This document shows, piece after piece, positions 1-9,122 of a stretch of DNA of 64,000 nucleotides (positions are counted from its first letter, which is position 1; every line of letters starts with the position of its first letter). The DNA is from Niveibacterium sp. 24ML (GTDB taxonomy: Bacteria; Pseudomonadota; Gammaproteobacteria; Burkholderiales; Rhodocyclaceae). The translations under genes were made by a program, and so were the position numbers. The notes beneath the pieces are model-generated. The model made no database searches and was not told where the DNA came from. It saw only the letters and a list, made by a program, of their open reading frames with translations. Location: assembly GCF_026586805.1 (NCBI RefSeq), contig NZ_JAPFHA010000015.1, positions 48,192-112,191 of the forward strand, in the 5' to 3' direction.

Positions 1-2090
1 TTGTGGCTGAGCTGGATCACCATCTCCGGGATGCGCGAGCCACGTCCTGAGTCGGTGATTTCCTTGACGAATGCACGGTCGATCTTGAGCCGATCGACAT
101 TGAGCCGTTGCAGGTAAGACAGCGATGAAAAGCCGGTGCCGAAATCATCAACCGCAACCGTGATGCCCGACTCCTTGAGCTTGTCGAGCGTGTGCAGCAG
201 GAAGTCCGCTTCCACCATCGCCATCGATTCGGTGATTTCGAGCTCGATGCAGGCCGGGTCGCAACCGCTGTCTTCAATTGCACGCTTGAGCATGAAGGGG
301 AAGCGCGGGTGGCGGAACTGGCTTACCGATACGTTGATTGCCATGCGCAGGTGCCCGTAGCCTGCCCGCGCCAGCCGCGCCTGCTGGTGGCAGGCCACGC
401 GGGTAATCCATTCGCCGATATTCACGATCAGCCCCGAGTGCTCGGCCAGGGGGATGAAGCGATCGGGCGGCACCATCTTTCCATCGTCGTCGCGCCAGCG
501 GATCAGTGCTTCCAGTCCGATCGCCTTGCGGGTGACCAGATTGACCTGCGGCTGGTACACCATGAACAGGCGCTCATTGTCGAAAGCGTGCCGCAGCGCT
601 TGAAGCAGCTTCACCCGCTCCTGGATTTCGATGCTCATCTCGCGGGTGAAGTAATTGACCTCGCCGCGATTGCCCTGCTTGGCGCGCTTGAGCGCGATGT
701 TCGCGTCCTTGAGCGCTTCGGCCCCGCTGTTGCCCGCATCGGCCAGATTCAGCACGCCACAGGTGATTGACACCATCAACTCCTGCCCATCCACGGTGAA
801 TGGCGTGTTGAATAGGCCCATGAGCTGCGTTGGCGACAGGTCATCGCTCGCGCCCAGCAGGCCAAAGGTGTCCCCCGAGATACGCGCGACAATCACGCGC
901 GGGCTGACCGATTGTTTCAAGCGGCTGGCGACCTCTTGCAACAGTCGATCACCGAAGCGGTGACCCAAGGCATCGTTGGTCTCAGCGAAGTGGTCTAGAT
1001 CAACCAGCGCCAGAATCTGCTTGCCGTGATCGGGGGCCGCGAGCAGGCGATCGATGTGCTGAATGAAGTGAGCGCGGTTGGGCAGGCGCGAGAGCTGGTC
1101 AAAGTAGGCGAAGGAATTCAGCCGCGAGAACAGCGCTGCGTTGTCGAACCCGACGGCGATGTTGACGCAGAACACTTCGAGGAGGCGGCGGTCGATGTCG
1201 TCAAGGCTCTCACGGGTGTCCAGATAGGCAGCCACGTCGCCATGACGATTATGGAAGAAGAGCGTGGTTCCCGGCCCATCGTAGAGGTTGCGCTGGCTTT
1301 GCAGGCAGCGCTCGAGCGCCTGGCGAACCTGCGCATCACTGATCGAATCCACCGGGCGGTTGATGAGGTCGGCGTAGCGACCTGCGGCCGCGATCACGGT
1401 GACGTCGTTGCTGCCTAGGTTGATGCCACCGCTGGTGTCGTGCGCACAAACCAGCCCTTCGGGCGCGAGGCCCAGCAGCCCCGCGATCTGGGTAATCACG
1501 CCAGCCGCGAAATTGCGAACACCGTGCCGTTGCATGAGATCGGCGCTGGCCCGCACGATCATGTCGAGCCCGCGTCGCCCGGCATTGATGGTGCGGATTT
1601 GCTCGTAGCTGCGAATTGCGGCAGTCAGCGTGGTGTAGAGCTTGTTGCGGGTCAGCTCAGACTTGGTCTTGTAGTCGTTGATGTCGTAATCGCGGATCGC
1701 GTCGATTTCCGGCGCGTAACCGGGTTGGCCGGTGCGCAGGATGATCCGGGTCTCCGGCATCGAGAGATCTTCGCGAATGGTCTTCACCAGCCGCAGGCCG
1801 GCATCTTCGTTCTCCATCACCACATCGAGCAGGATCACCGCGATGTCGCGCTCATGCAGCAGCAACTCGCGGGTTTGCAGGGCTGAATAGGTGTGCAGAA
1901 ACTGGATCTGGCGGTGCAGGATCGTCTGGTTCCGCATCGCCAGCAAGGTGGTGTGGTGGACGTCCGGATCGTCGTCAACGATCAGTACGCGCCAGACCTT
2001 TCGATTCGTAGCGTCGCCACCGGATTCCGCTTCGGGCTCATCGTCAATGAATTCCAGCTCGTCGTCTGGATGATTCTGAGCCTCGCTCAC
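1..2090 (-). CDS. Response regulator with DUF3369, degenerate GGDEF and EAL domains (C-terminus cut by window edge)
   Basis: Open reading frame read on the minus strand from a GTG start with a GGAG ribosome site 6-7 bases upstream; it runs off the left edge, so the extreme C-terminus is missing. An N-terminal receiver domain (about residues 35-160, phosphoacceptor Asp near 89 in LLDVVMENED) is followed by a DUF3369 region, a GGDEF-like domain whose signature reads SGDTF near residue 403, and an EAL domain with GLEALIRW near 525, ELEITES near 617 and DDFGTGFSS near 648. The EAL residues look intact, so c-di-GMP phosphodiesterase activity is plausible, while the GGDEF domain probably lacks cyclase activity. 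The protein is predicted cytosolic. The receiver implies control by a histidine kinase that is not in this window. Confidence 0.9.
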   Translation of the reverse strand, partial: MSEAQNHPDDELEFIDDEPEAESGGDATNRKVWRVLIVDDDPDVHHTTLLAMRNQTILHRQIQFLHTYSALQTRELLLHERDIAVILLDVVMENEDAGLRLVKTIREDLSMPETRIILRTGQPGYAPEIDAIRDYDINDYKTKSELTRNKLYTTLTAAIRSYEQIRTINAGRRGLDMIVRASADLMQRHGVRNFAAGVITQIAGLLGLAPEGLVCAHDTSGGINLGSNDVTVIAAAGRYADLINRPVDSISDAQVRQALERCLQSQRNLYDGPGTTLFFHNRHGDVAAYLDTRESLDDIDRRLLEVFCVNIAVGFDNAALFSRLNSFAYFDQLSRLPNRAHFIQHIDRLLAAPDHGKQILALVDLDHFAETNDALGHRFGDRLLQEVASRLKQSVSPRVIVARISGDTFGLLGASDDLSPTQLMGLFNTPFTVDGQELMVSITCGVLNLADAGNSGAEALKDANIALKRAKQGNRGEVNYFTREMSIEIQERVKLLQALRHAFDNERLFMVYQPQVNLVTRKAIGLEALIRWRDDDGKMVPPDRFIPLAEHSGLIVNIGEWITRVACHQQARLARAGYGHLRMAINVSVSQFRHPRFPFMLKRAIEDSGCDPACIELEITESMAMVEADFLLHTLDKLKESGITVAVDDFGTGFSSLSYLQRLNVDRLKIDRAFVKEITDSGRGSRIPEMVIQLSH

Positions 2091-2261
2091 CCTGATCTCC
2101 CGTCGTTTTAACTTCGCGTGGCGTGTTGCTGATGAGGCGCAAACAACAACTTGATGGGTCTATTTACGGCCAGACTGTCGGGAACTGAAGGGGCCGTGCA
2201 GCAAAGGGTCTGATTCCCGCTATCTGCATGCCGCTGCCCGTGTTTCGCGGGATTGTGCGCC

Positions 2262-2294
2262 CAAAACTACCGCGGCGTCACTTGGACGCCGCGG
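2262..2294 (-). terminator. Rho-independent terminator of sodB
   Basis: Read on the minus strand, a 10-bp GC-rich stem (CCGCGGCGTC / GACGCCGCGG) with a 5-base loop is followed by TAGTTTTGG. It lies about 35 bases past the sodB stop. Confidence 0.7.
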
Positions 2295-2328
2295 CGATGA
2301 AGGGCCGCGAGGCGCGGCCCGACGGATA

Positions 2329-2916
2329 TCAGCTACCGAAGTTGGCCGCTGCGAAATCCCAGTTTGCAAGCTGGTTGAGGAAGACTTCGACGAACTTCGG
2401 GCGTGCGTTGCGGTAGTCGATGTAGTAGGCGTGCTCCCATACGTCGATCGTCAGCAGCGCGGTGTCGCCCGTGGTCAGCGGGGTGCCAGCCGGGCCCATG
2501 TTCACGATATCGACGGAGCCGTCCGCCTTCTTGACCAGCCAGGTCCAGCCGGATCCGAAGTTGCCGACTGCGCTCTTGGTGAAGGCTTCCTTGAATGCAT
2601 CGAAGCTACCGAACTTGGCGTTGATGGCGTCGGCCAGCTTGCCGCTCGGGGCGCCGCCGCCATTGGGCTTCATCGAATTCCAGAAGAACGTGTGGTTCCA
2701 GACCTGGGCCGCGTTGTTATAGACGCCGCCGGCCGGTGCCTTCTTCACGATGGCTTCCAGATCGAGGGCTTCGAACTCGGTGCCCTTGATCAGGTTGTTC
2801 AGGTTGGTCACGTAGGCCTGGTGGTGCTTGGCGTAGTGGTAGTCGAAGGTCTCGACCGAGATGTGCGGGACCAGCGCGTCTTTCGCGTAAGGGAGAGCGG
2901 GCAGCGTATGTTCCAT
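2329..2916 (-). CDS. sodB: Superoxide dismutase (Fe type)
   Basis: 195 residues, the usual length for bacterial Fe-SOD. It converts superoxide to oxygen and hydrogen peroxide in the cytoplasm. The N-terminal [15 protein letters not shown] and the metal-ligand region KHHQAYV are typical. [14 protein letters not shown] carries the Gln associated with the iron enzyme, and [13 protein letters not shown] is the C-terminal metal signature with Asp and His ligands. The ATG has an AGGAG site just upstream. It starts 33 bases after xseA on the same strand, so it may be co-transcribed or use a promoter inside xseA, and it is followed by a strong hairpin terminator. Assignment to Fe rather than Mn rests on these motifs only. 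Confidence 0.97.
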   Translation of the reverse strand: MEHTLPALPYAKDALVPHISVETFDYHYAKHHQAYVTNLNNLIKGTEFEALDLEAIVKKAPAGGVYNNAAQVWNHTFFWNSMKPNGGGAPSGKLADAINAKFGSFDAFKEAFTKSAVGNFGSGWTWLVKKADGSVDIVNMGPAGTPLTTGDTALLTIDVWEHAYYIDYRNARPKFVEVFLNQLANWDFAAANFGS

Positions 2917-2949
2917 TTTTGTTGGCTCCTGTGGGTTGGAAGTGCAATT

Positions 2950-4347
2950 CTAGCCTTGCAGGGGGTCGGCGTTCGACCCTTTCGCTTGCAGGGTTTCAAT
3001 GCGGGCGAGCAGGCTTGCATCGTGCATCTGCACGCTGATCGGGTCGCCAGGGCCAAGGCCGCTCGCTGTGCGGAGGATGCGGCCGTCGCCATCGCGCACA
3101 ATCGCAAAGCCTCGTGCAAGGACCGATTCCGGGTTCAGGCTTCCGAGCTGGGCCGCAAGCGCGTCAAGGCCTTGGTGCAGCGCTTGCAGGCGATGCCTTT
3201 GTGCGGCGCCAAGGCGCAGTGCGGACTGGTCGAGTCGAAGTCGCAAGTGTGTGATCGATGGCAAGGCTGAGCCGAGTTGCCGGCTCAGCATCTCTTGCCG
3301 CATCTGCAGCCTTTCAAGCCGTGTGGCGGACGCGCGTTTCATGCGCGCCGCAAGATCCGCGATCTGTACTTGCTGCCGCGCCAGGCGTTCACGCGGATGA
3401 CGTAGCCGCAGGTTGCTTCGGTCAAGTCGCTCGAACGCGCTGTCCAGCCTGTGCTGCATCGCGTCCCGCAGCGATTCGGACAGCTGGGCCAGCGTCTGGC
3501 TTGCGCGGAGCGTGCCTGCACTTGCCAGTTCGGCCGCCGCAGTGGGGGTTGCGGCACGCAGATCGGCAACAAAGTCGCTCAGCGTGAAGTCGGTCTCGTG
3601 GCCGATGCCCGCTATCACCGGAATCGGGCAGGCCGCGATCGCCCGGACCAGCGCTTCATCGTTGAATGCCCAAAGATCCTCCAGGCTCCCGCCGCCGCGG
3701 CAGAGGAGCAGCAGATCCACACCATCGAGCTTGGCACGCCTGCCTGCCGTACTCACCGCCTCGGTAAGTCGCCGCCCTGCGTCAGCGCCCTGCACCGGAC
3801 TGGGGTAGATCACGAGCGGGAGGTGCGGCGCGCGCCGTTGCAGTGCAACCAGAACGTCATGCAGCGCTGCGCCGGCCGTTGATGTCACGATGCCGATTCT
3901 GCCCGGCAGTGGCGGCAGCGGGCGTTTGCGGGCCTCATCGAACAAGCCTTCAGCATTGAGGCGTTCCTTGAGTCGCAAGAAGGCTTCGAACAAGTTGCCC
4001 TGGCCGGCCTGGCGGATGTTTTCGACCTGCAACTGGAACTCGCCGCGCGCCTCGTAAAGCGTGGTGAGTGCGCGCACCTCGACCTGCTGGCCCTCGCGCA
4101 ACTGGAATGGCAGCAATTGGGCGCGCGATCGGTACATGACGCAGCGCACTTGCGCGGCACTGTCGCGGAGTGTGAAGTAGCAGTGTCCTGACGCGGCCCG
4201 GGTCAGGCTGGCGACCTCGCCGGCGACCCATCCGAGCGGAAACGAGCGCTCAAGCAGTGCGCGCGCTTGTCGGACAAACTCCGACACAGCCACGGCCTGC
4301 TCTGCAGGGCGATTCTCGGTCTCAGGGCGCGTAAACATTGGCTTCAT
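2950..4347 (-). CDS. xseA: Exodeoxyribonuclease VII large subunit
   Basis: About 465 residues. This is the large subunit of exonuclease VII, which degrades single-stranded DNA to short acid-soluble oligonucleotides with XseB. An N-terminal OB fold (LGWVAGEVASLTRAASGHCYF) is followed by the nuclease domain with IGIVTSTAGAALHD, the signature GGGSLEDLWAFNDE and IAGIGHETDFTLSDFVAD, then a long helical/coiled-coil C-terminal part. The start is uncertain: ATG codons lie at 4347 and 4338 and an in-frame GTG at 4371; none has a strong ribosome site. The small subunit xseB is not nearby. sodB follows closely on the same strand. Confidence 0.95.
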   Translation of the reverse strand: MKPMFTRPETENRPAEQAVAVSEFVRQARALLERSFPLGWVAGEVASLTRAASGHCYFTLRDSAAQVRCVMYRSRAQLLPFQLREGQQVEVRALTTLYEARGEFQLQVENIRQAGQGNLFEAFLRLKERLNAEGLFDEARKRPLPPLPGRIGIVTSTAGAALHDVLVALQRRAPHLPLVIYPSPVQGADAGRRLTEAVSTAGRRAKLDGVDLLLLCRGGGSLEDLWAFNDEALVRAIAACPIPVIAGIGHETDFTLSDFVADLRAATPTAAAELASAGTLRASQTLAQLSESLRDAMQHRLDSAFERLDRSNLRLRHPRERLARQQVQIADLAARMKRASATRLERLQMRQEMLSRQLGSALPSITHLRLRLDQSALRLGAAQRHRLQALHQGLDALAAQLGSLNPESVLARGFAIVRDGDGRILRTASGLGPGDPISVQMHDASLLARIETLQAKGSNADPLQG

Positions 4348-4644
4348 TCTAGCGGAATCCACACCCGCCACCGCGCCAGGGGAGATTGGGCGAGTTTTCG
4401 AATTAATTGTGTCTGGGGCTTGTAAGTTGCTGAAAAATATGGTCTTTAATCACAGCTTCATTTTTGATCGCAGCAAAAAAATCCCTTTCGGGACGGCCAC
4501 TTAGCGCGCCGCTGAAGAAGCAATCCACCGACTTATCCACAGATTTTGTGGATTGTGCCGTCCGTCAGCAAACTTGCCGCTTACCATGCCGCCGCGCTAA
4601 AGTCTCAGGCTTCGCGATTTACCCGCATCTACAGGAGTTGCACA

Positions 4645-5250
4645 GTGTTGGCGATCATTCAGGCTGCCGGTTGGCCGATCTACTTTCTGATCGTGGCTTC
4701 GGTCATTGCCCTTGCGCTGATCATTGAGCGTGTCGTTGCGTTGCGTCGCAGCAAAATCGTCCCGGCAGGGCTGGTGGACAAGATCATCGGCGAGCTGCGG
4801 CAGGGTGGCATTTCGGATGATCTCGTCTTGCGCGTCGCCAATCACTCGCCGCTCGGGCGCGTGCTTGCTGCTGGCCTCAAGAACGCAAAGTCCTCGCGTG
4901 ACGTGATGAAAGAGTCGATCGAAGAGGCTGGTGGCGCCGTGGCGCATGAAATGGGCCGCTTCCTCACGACCTTGGGGACAATCTCCACCGTGACGCCGCT
5001 GCTTGGCCTGTTCGGCACCGTGATCGGCATGATCGAGATCTTTGGCGCAACATCGCCAACCGGAACGAATCCGCAGCAACTCGCGCACGGTATCTCGGTG
5101 GCGCTCTACAACACCGGCTTTGGCTTGATGATCGCAATCCCGTCCTTGATCGCCTACCGCCACTTCCGCGCCCAGGTTGATGATTTTGTCGTCGAAATGG
5201 AGCAGCAGGCCATCAAGCTGGTCGAAGTGCTGCACGGCGAACGTCGCTGA
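4645..5250 (+). CDS. exbB: MotA/TolQ/ExbB proton channel family protein
   Basis: 201 residues from a GTG preceded by AGGAG at a 7-base spacing; longer in-frame extensions upstream lack a ribosome site. Three membrane segments are visible: IYFLIVASVIALALII near the N-terminus and two in the C-terminal half around LGTISTVTPLLGLFGTVIG and ISVALYNTGFGLMIAIPSL. This is the TolQ/ExbB inner-membrane channel family, which couples the proton gradient to TonB- or TolA-type transducers. An ExbD/TolR partner follows 18 bases later, and lpxK directly after that. This exbB-exbD-lpxK-kdsB arrangement is common in betaproteobacteria and differs from the TonB-linked set at 43-45 kb. Its transducer is unknown. 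Confidence 0.92.
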   Translation: MLAIIQAAGWPIYFLIVASVIALALIIERVVALRRSKIVPAGLVDKIIGELRQGGISDDLVLRVANHSPLGRVLAAGLKNAKSSRDVMKESIEEAGGAVAHEMGRFLTTLGTISTVTPLLGLFGTVIGMIEIFGATSPTGTNPQQLAHGISVALYNTGFGLMIAIPSLIAYRHFRAQVDDFVVEMEQQAIKLVEVLHGERR

Positions 5251-5268
5251 CCGGCCCGGAGTCGCCTG

Positions 5269-5691
5269 ATGAATTTCCGCCGCGGTCGCCGTACCGAAGA
5301 AGTCGAGATCAACCTGATCCCGCTGATCGACGTGATGCTCGTGATCATCATCTTCCTGATGCTCACGACCACCTACTCGAAGTACTCCGGGCTTGAGATC
5401 AACCTGCCGACTGCCGCCTCGCCGGCGACACCCAGCGTGCCGAACGAGATTGACGTGATCGTCAGCGCCAACGGCGATGTGACGGTCAACCGTGTGCCGG
5501 TTGGCGCGCGTGACCCGGCAAGCATTGCCGAAGCACTGCGCCGGGCGCGTCCTGAAAGCGACAAGGAGCCGGTCGTGATCATCAACGCCGATGCCAAGAC
5601 GCCGCATCAGGCCGTGATCGACGTGATGCAGGCGGCTCAGACGGCTGGCTTGCCGCAAATCACCTTCGCGACGCAGGCTTCGCAGAACTGA
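5269..5691 (+). CDS. exbD: ExbD/TolR family biopolymer transport protein
   Basis: 140 residues. Short basic N-terminus (MNFRRGRRTEEVEINLIPLIDVML) followed by one membrane helix with the conserved Asp of the ExbD/TolR family (LIDVMLVIIIFLML), then a periplasmic domain ending in VIDVMQAAQTAGLPQITFAT. It forms the stator-like channel complex with the ExbB encoded just upstream. It ends two bases before the lpxK start codon, which argues for one operon with the LPS genes. Confidence 0.93.
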   Translation: MNFRRGRRTEEVEINLIPLIDVMLVIIIFLMLTTTYSKYSGLEINLPTAASPATPSVPNEIDVIVSANGDVTVNRVPVGARDPASIAEALRRARPESDKEPVVIINADAKTPHQAVIDVMQAAQTAGLPQITFATQASQN

Positions 5692-5693
5692 TA

Positions 5694-6704
5694 GTGCGAT
5701 CCGCGCCTCGATTCTGGAAACGCCGCGGTCTGATCGCGGCGTTTCTGTTTCCGCTCTCGCTGCTGTTTCGTGGGCTGGTTGCGCTGCGCCGTGTTGCGTT
5801 TCGCCAGGGCTGGCTGCGCAGTTTTGATGTGGGCGTGCCGGTCGTGGTGGTGGGTAATATTGCGGTGGGCGGGAGCGGCAAGACGCCCGTCGTCATCTGG
5901 CTGGTCGAGGCGCTTCGCGCAGCGGGTTACCACCCGGGTGTTGTCAGCCGTGGCTACGGTGGCCGGGCAGAGGGTAGCCTGGCTGTTGAGCGCGACACGG
6001 ACCCCGCTTTGAGTGGCGATGAGCCGGTGCTGCTGGCGCAGCGCTGCGCTTGCCCGATCTGGATCGGGCGCGATCGGGTGGCGGCCGTGCAAGCCATGCG
6101 TGCCGTGCATCCGGAAGTCGATGTCATCGTCACCGACGACGGGCTGCAGCACTATCGCCTGCGCCGCACGGTGGAAGTGGTGGTTGTCGACGCCCATCAG
6201 ATGGGCAATCGTTTGATGTTGCCCGCCGGGCCCTTGCGTGAGCCTGTCTCTCGCCTGGCCGAATGCCAGCTGGTGCTCGCGCACGGCGATCTGCCGCCAG
6301 CGGTGCGCGCCAAGTGCCCGCCGGCGCCGGTGTTCTCCATGCGGCTGTGGCCAACCGCGTTCTATCGTTTGTCGAACCCGCGTCAGCGGCGATCGCCGCA
6401 TGAATTTGCTGACCGGCGCCTTCGCGCGCTAGCCGGAATCGGCCGACCCGAGCGCTTCTTCGCGACCTTGCATGATTTTGGTTTGCGCCCGGTCGCCGAA
6501 GAGGCTTACCCCGACCATCACCCCTTCACGGCCGAGGACGTGGCGCTGCGAGACGCAGACACGCTCGTGGTGACAGAGAAGGATGCGATAAAATTGAAGG
6601 CTTTCGCGCCCTCGGAAACCTGGGTCCTGCCGGTGGATGCAGAAATCCGCGCGGGGGCGCTCGATCGCGTACTGGAGCATCTGCATGGACCCAAAACTGC
6701 TTGA
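5694..6704 (+). CDS. lpxK: Tetraacyldisaccharide 4'-kinase
   Basis: 336 residues from a GTG start. LpxK phosphorylates the 4' position of the lipid A disaccharide precursor at the inner face of the inner membrane, producing lipid IVA. A hydrophobic N-terminal segment ([19 protein letters not shown]) anchors it, and the P-loop [12 protein letters not shown] lies near residue 60. [12 protein letters not shown] and [10 protein letters not shown] are family motifs, and the C-terminal part has [10 protein letters not shown]. The end overlaps the start of the small ycaR-like gene by 20 bases, and kdsB follows, so this is a lipopolysaccharide operon. Confidence 0.96.
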   Translation: MRSAPRFWKRRGLIAAFLFPLSLLFRGLVALRRVAFRQGWLRSFDVGVPVVVVGNIAVGGSGKTPVVIWLVEALRAAGYHPGVVSRGYGGRAEGSLAVERDTDPALSGDEPVLLAQRCACPIWIGRDRVAAVQAMRAVHPEVDVIVTDDGLQHYRLRRTVEVVVVDAHQMGNRLMLPAGPLREPVSRLAECQLVLAHGDLPPAVRAKCPPAPVFSMRLWPTAFYRLSNPRQRRSPHEFADRRLRALAGIGRPERFFATLHDFGLRPVAEEAYPDHHPFTAEDVALRDADTLVVTEKDAIKLKAFAPSETWVLPVDAEIRAGALDRVLEHLHGPKTA

Positions 6705-6867
6705 GATTCTGGTCTGCCCCCTGTGCAAGGGGCCTTTGGACTTCCGCAAGACGGCCGGCGAACTGGTGTGCAAGCCGTGCCGGCTTGCGTTTCCGGTGCG
6801 CGACGGCATCCCGGTGATGCTTGAGGACGAGGCGCGCGCGCTGCGCGACGACGAGGCGGGCGCCTGA
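6685..6867 (+). CDS. ycaR: Trm112/YcaR-like small zinc-ribbon protein
   Basis: 60 residues starting [24 protein letters not shown] and CKPC form a zinc-ribbon-like pair typical of the UPF0434/Trm112 family. GGAGCATCTGC before the ATG supplies a ribosome site, and the gene overlaps the end of lpxK by 20 bases, which suggests translational coupling. In other proteobacteria this gene also sits between lpxK and kdsB. Its biochemical role here is not evident from the sequence. Confidence 0.92.
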   Translation: MDPKLLEILVCPLCKGPLDFRKTAGELVCKPCRLAFPVRDGIPVMLEDEARALRDDEAGA

Positions 6868-6869
6868 GC

Positions 6870-7649
6870 ATGGCGGCGTCGTTTCACGCGGTTGTGCCGG
6901 CGCGCTTTGCGTCCACCCGCCTGCCGGGCAAGCCGCTCGCCGATATTGCTGGCAAGCCGATGGTGGTCCGGGTGATGGAGCGGGCCGCGGCGTCGGGTGC
7001 GCAGTCGGTCTGGGTTGCCACCGATCATCAGGATGTCCATGCCGCGGTCACCGCATGTGGCGGCCGCGCCATCATGACGCGGCCAGATCATCCGAGCGGC
7101 ACCGATCGACTGGCCGAAGTGGTTGAAACGCTCGGCTGGACGGATGAAACGATCGTGGTCAACGTGCAGGGTGATGAGCCCCTGATCGACCCCGCCGTGG
7201 TGGCGGCCGTGGCGCAAGCGCTGGCGGACGACCCGCAAGCCGCAATCGCGACCGCCGCGCATCCAATTCAGGATGCCGCCGAGTTTTTCAATCCGGCGGT
7301 CGTCAAGGTGGTCTGCGACGCGGCGGGCAATGCCATGTATTTTTCGCGCGCGCCGATGCCGTGGGCGCGCGACGCGTTTGCGAGCGGGCGTGATGCACTG
7401 CCGCCCGACTTGGGTGCGCTGCGCCACGTCGGGCTCTACGCCTACCGTGTTTCGTTTCTGCGCCGCTATGCCGAGTTGTCGCCGTCGCCGCTTGAGTCCA
7501 TCGAAATGCTGGAGCAATTGCGGGCGCTTTGGCACGGTTACCGGATTCGGGTGATTGCGCTTGAATCGGCACCGCCAGCGGGCGTGGATACGCCAGAGGA
7601 TCTGGCCCGGGTGCGGGCCCATTTCGAAGCCGCCGGTAACGAGCGGTAA
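6870..7649 (+). CDS. kdsB: 3-deoxy-manno-octulosonate cytidylyltransferase
   Basis: 259 residues, normal family length. It activates Kdo with CTP to CMP-Kdo for the inner core of lipopolysaccharide, in the cytoplasm. The N-terminal nucleotide-binding stretch [46 protein letters not shown] and the C-terminal [15 protein letters not shown] are hallmark motifs. It begins three bases after the ycaR-like stop codon and continues the lpxK operon. Confidence 0.97.
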   Translation: MAASFHAVVPARFASTRLPGKPLADIAGKPMVVRVMERAAASGAQSVWVATDHQDVHAAVTACGGRAIMTRPDHPSGTDRLAEVVETLGWTDETIVVNVQGDEPLIDPAVVAAVAQALADDPQAAIATAAHPIQDAAEFFNPAVVKVVCDAAGNAMYFSRAPMPWARDAFASGRDALPPDLGALRHVGLYAYRVSFLRRYAELSPSPLESIEMLEQLRALWHGYRIRVIALESAPPAGVDTPEDLARVRAHFEAAGNER

Positions 7650-7660
7650 GTTCAGGGTAA

Positions 7661-8365
<705 letters not shown>

Positions 8366-8390
8366 TCGGTGCCCGGCGCGGGGGCTGCGG

Positions 8391-8410
8391 CCCCCCCCCC
8401 CCCCCCCCCC
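8391..8410. repeat. 20-base poly-C homopolymer between convergent genes
   Basis: Twenty consecutive C residues lie in the 52-base space between the adk stop and the stop of the minus-strand TVP38-like gene. The sequence GGGGC-TGCG-GCCCC (8381-8394) forms a small hairpin merging with the run. The tract would be transcribed as G20 just past the 3' end of the minus-strand operon. Homopolymers of this length are prone to slippage and to sequencing error. Confidence 0.9.
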
Positions 8411-8417
8411 GGTGCGC

Positions 8418-9116
8418 TCATTCCGCTTCTTTCCACCAGCGCCGCAAGACGCTTGATCCAACCGCAAGCAGGGCCAGGGTCAGGCCGATGAAGCCCCATG
8501 TCAGCCAGTTCGGCTGCGTGGCCGCGCGGACGATCTGTTCGGCAAACAGCGCACTGAAGAACACCAGCGGCAGCATGCCGATTGCGCTGCCGAGCAGGAA
8601 GTGCCGCAAGCGGATGGCGCTCGCGCCGGCCACCATGTTCACCGCCGCAAACGGTGCCACCGGCACCATCCGCAGTGCGATGGCACTGACCAGCCCGCGT
8701 TCGCCGAGCCGCTTGCTCACGTGCTGCACGCGGGGGCCGGCCAGTCGCCGGATGACGTCGTAACCGAGCAAACGCCCGCACTGGAAGCTGATTGCGCCCC
8801 CCAGCGTGGCCCCCGCAAGGCTGTATGCAATGCCCAGGGCGGGGCCGAAAGCGAGTGCCGTAATCAGGGTGAGCAGGCTCAGGGGCACGGCAATCGCGCT
8901 CGCCACGGCAAAGCCGCCGATGGCCGCCAGGGCGCCGAACTGGCGCCCGCCGCTTCGAATGGCGGTGACCATGCGTTCAAGATCGATCACCTGCCGAAGT
9001 GGCGAGAACTGCCACGCCAGCGTCAGGGCAATCAGTGCCACCAAGGCCAGGGTGAATGCGCGACGCTTGCGATGAAGCTGTCGGGCGTCGGTATGGGCAA
9101 TCGGTTGCTGGGGCAT
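8418..9116 (-). CDS. TVP38/TMEM64 (VTT/DedA-like) family membrane protein
   Basis: 232 residues with about five to six hydrophobic segments. The central VTT-type region spans AVASAIAVPLSLLTLITALAFG, GPALGIAYSLAGATLGGAISF and FAAVNMVAGASAIRLRHFLLG, including the G-x-x-x-G-rich loop and the RMVPVAPFAAVN motif of the family. Related proteins act in membrane lipid or isoprenoid-lipid translocation; the role here is unproven. The ATG lies 6 bases after the NRPS stop codon, so it is the last gene of the PEBP-patatin-NRPS-TVP38 minus-strand group. Confidence 0.88.
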   Translation of the reverse strand: MPQQPIAHTDARQLHRKRRAFTLALVALIALTLAWQFSPLRQVIDLERMVTAIRSGGRQFGALAAIGGFAVASAIAVPLSLLTLITALAFGPALGIAYSLAGATLGGAISFQCGRLLGYDVIRRLAGPRVQHVSKRLGERGLVSAIALRMVPVAPFAAVNMVAGASAIRLRHFLLGSAIGMLPLVFFSALFAEQIVRAATQPNWLTWGFIGLTLALLAVGSSVLRRWWKEAE

Positions 9117-9122
9117 CGTGGC

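Noticed and set aside
4473..4494. Minus-strand terminator-like element (GTCCC-GAAA-GGGAT followed by seven T) upstream of exbB
   Set aside because: The stem is only four to five base pairs and no minus-strand gene lies upstream; too weak to call.
4597..5658. Minus-strand open frame of about 350 codons opposite exbB-exbD
   Set aside because: His/Arg-rich low-complexity translation without a ribosome site; explained by codon bias of the sense genes.
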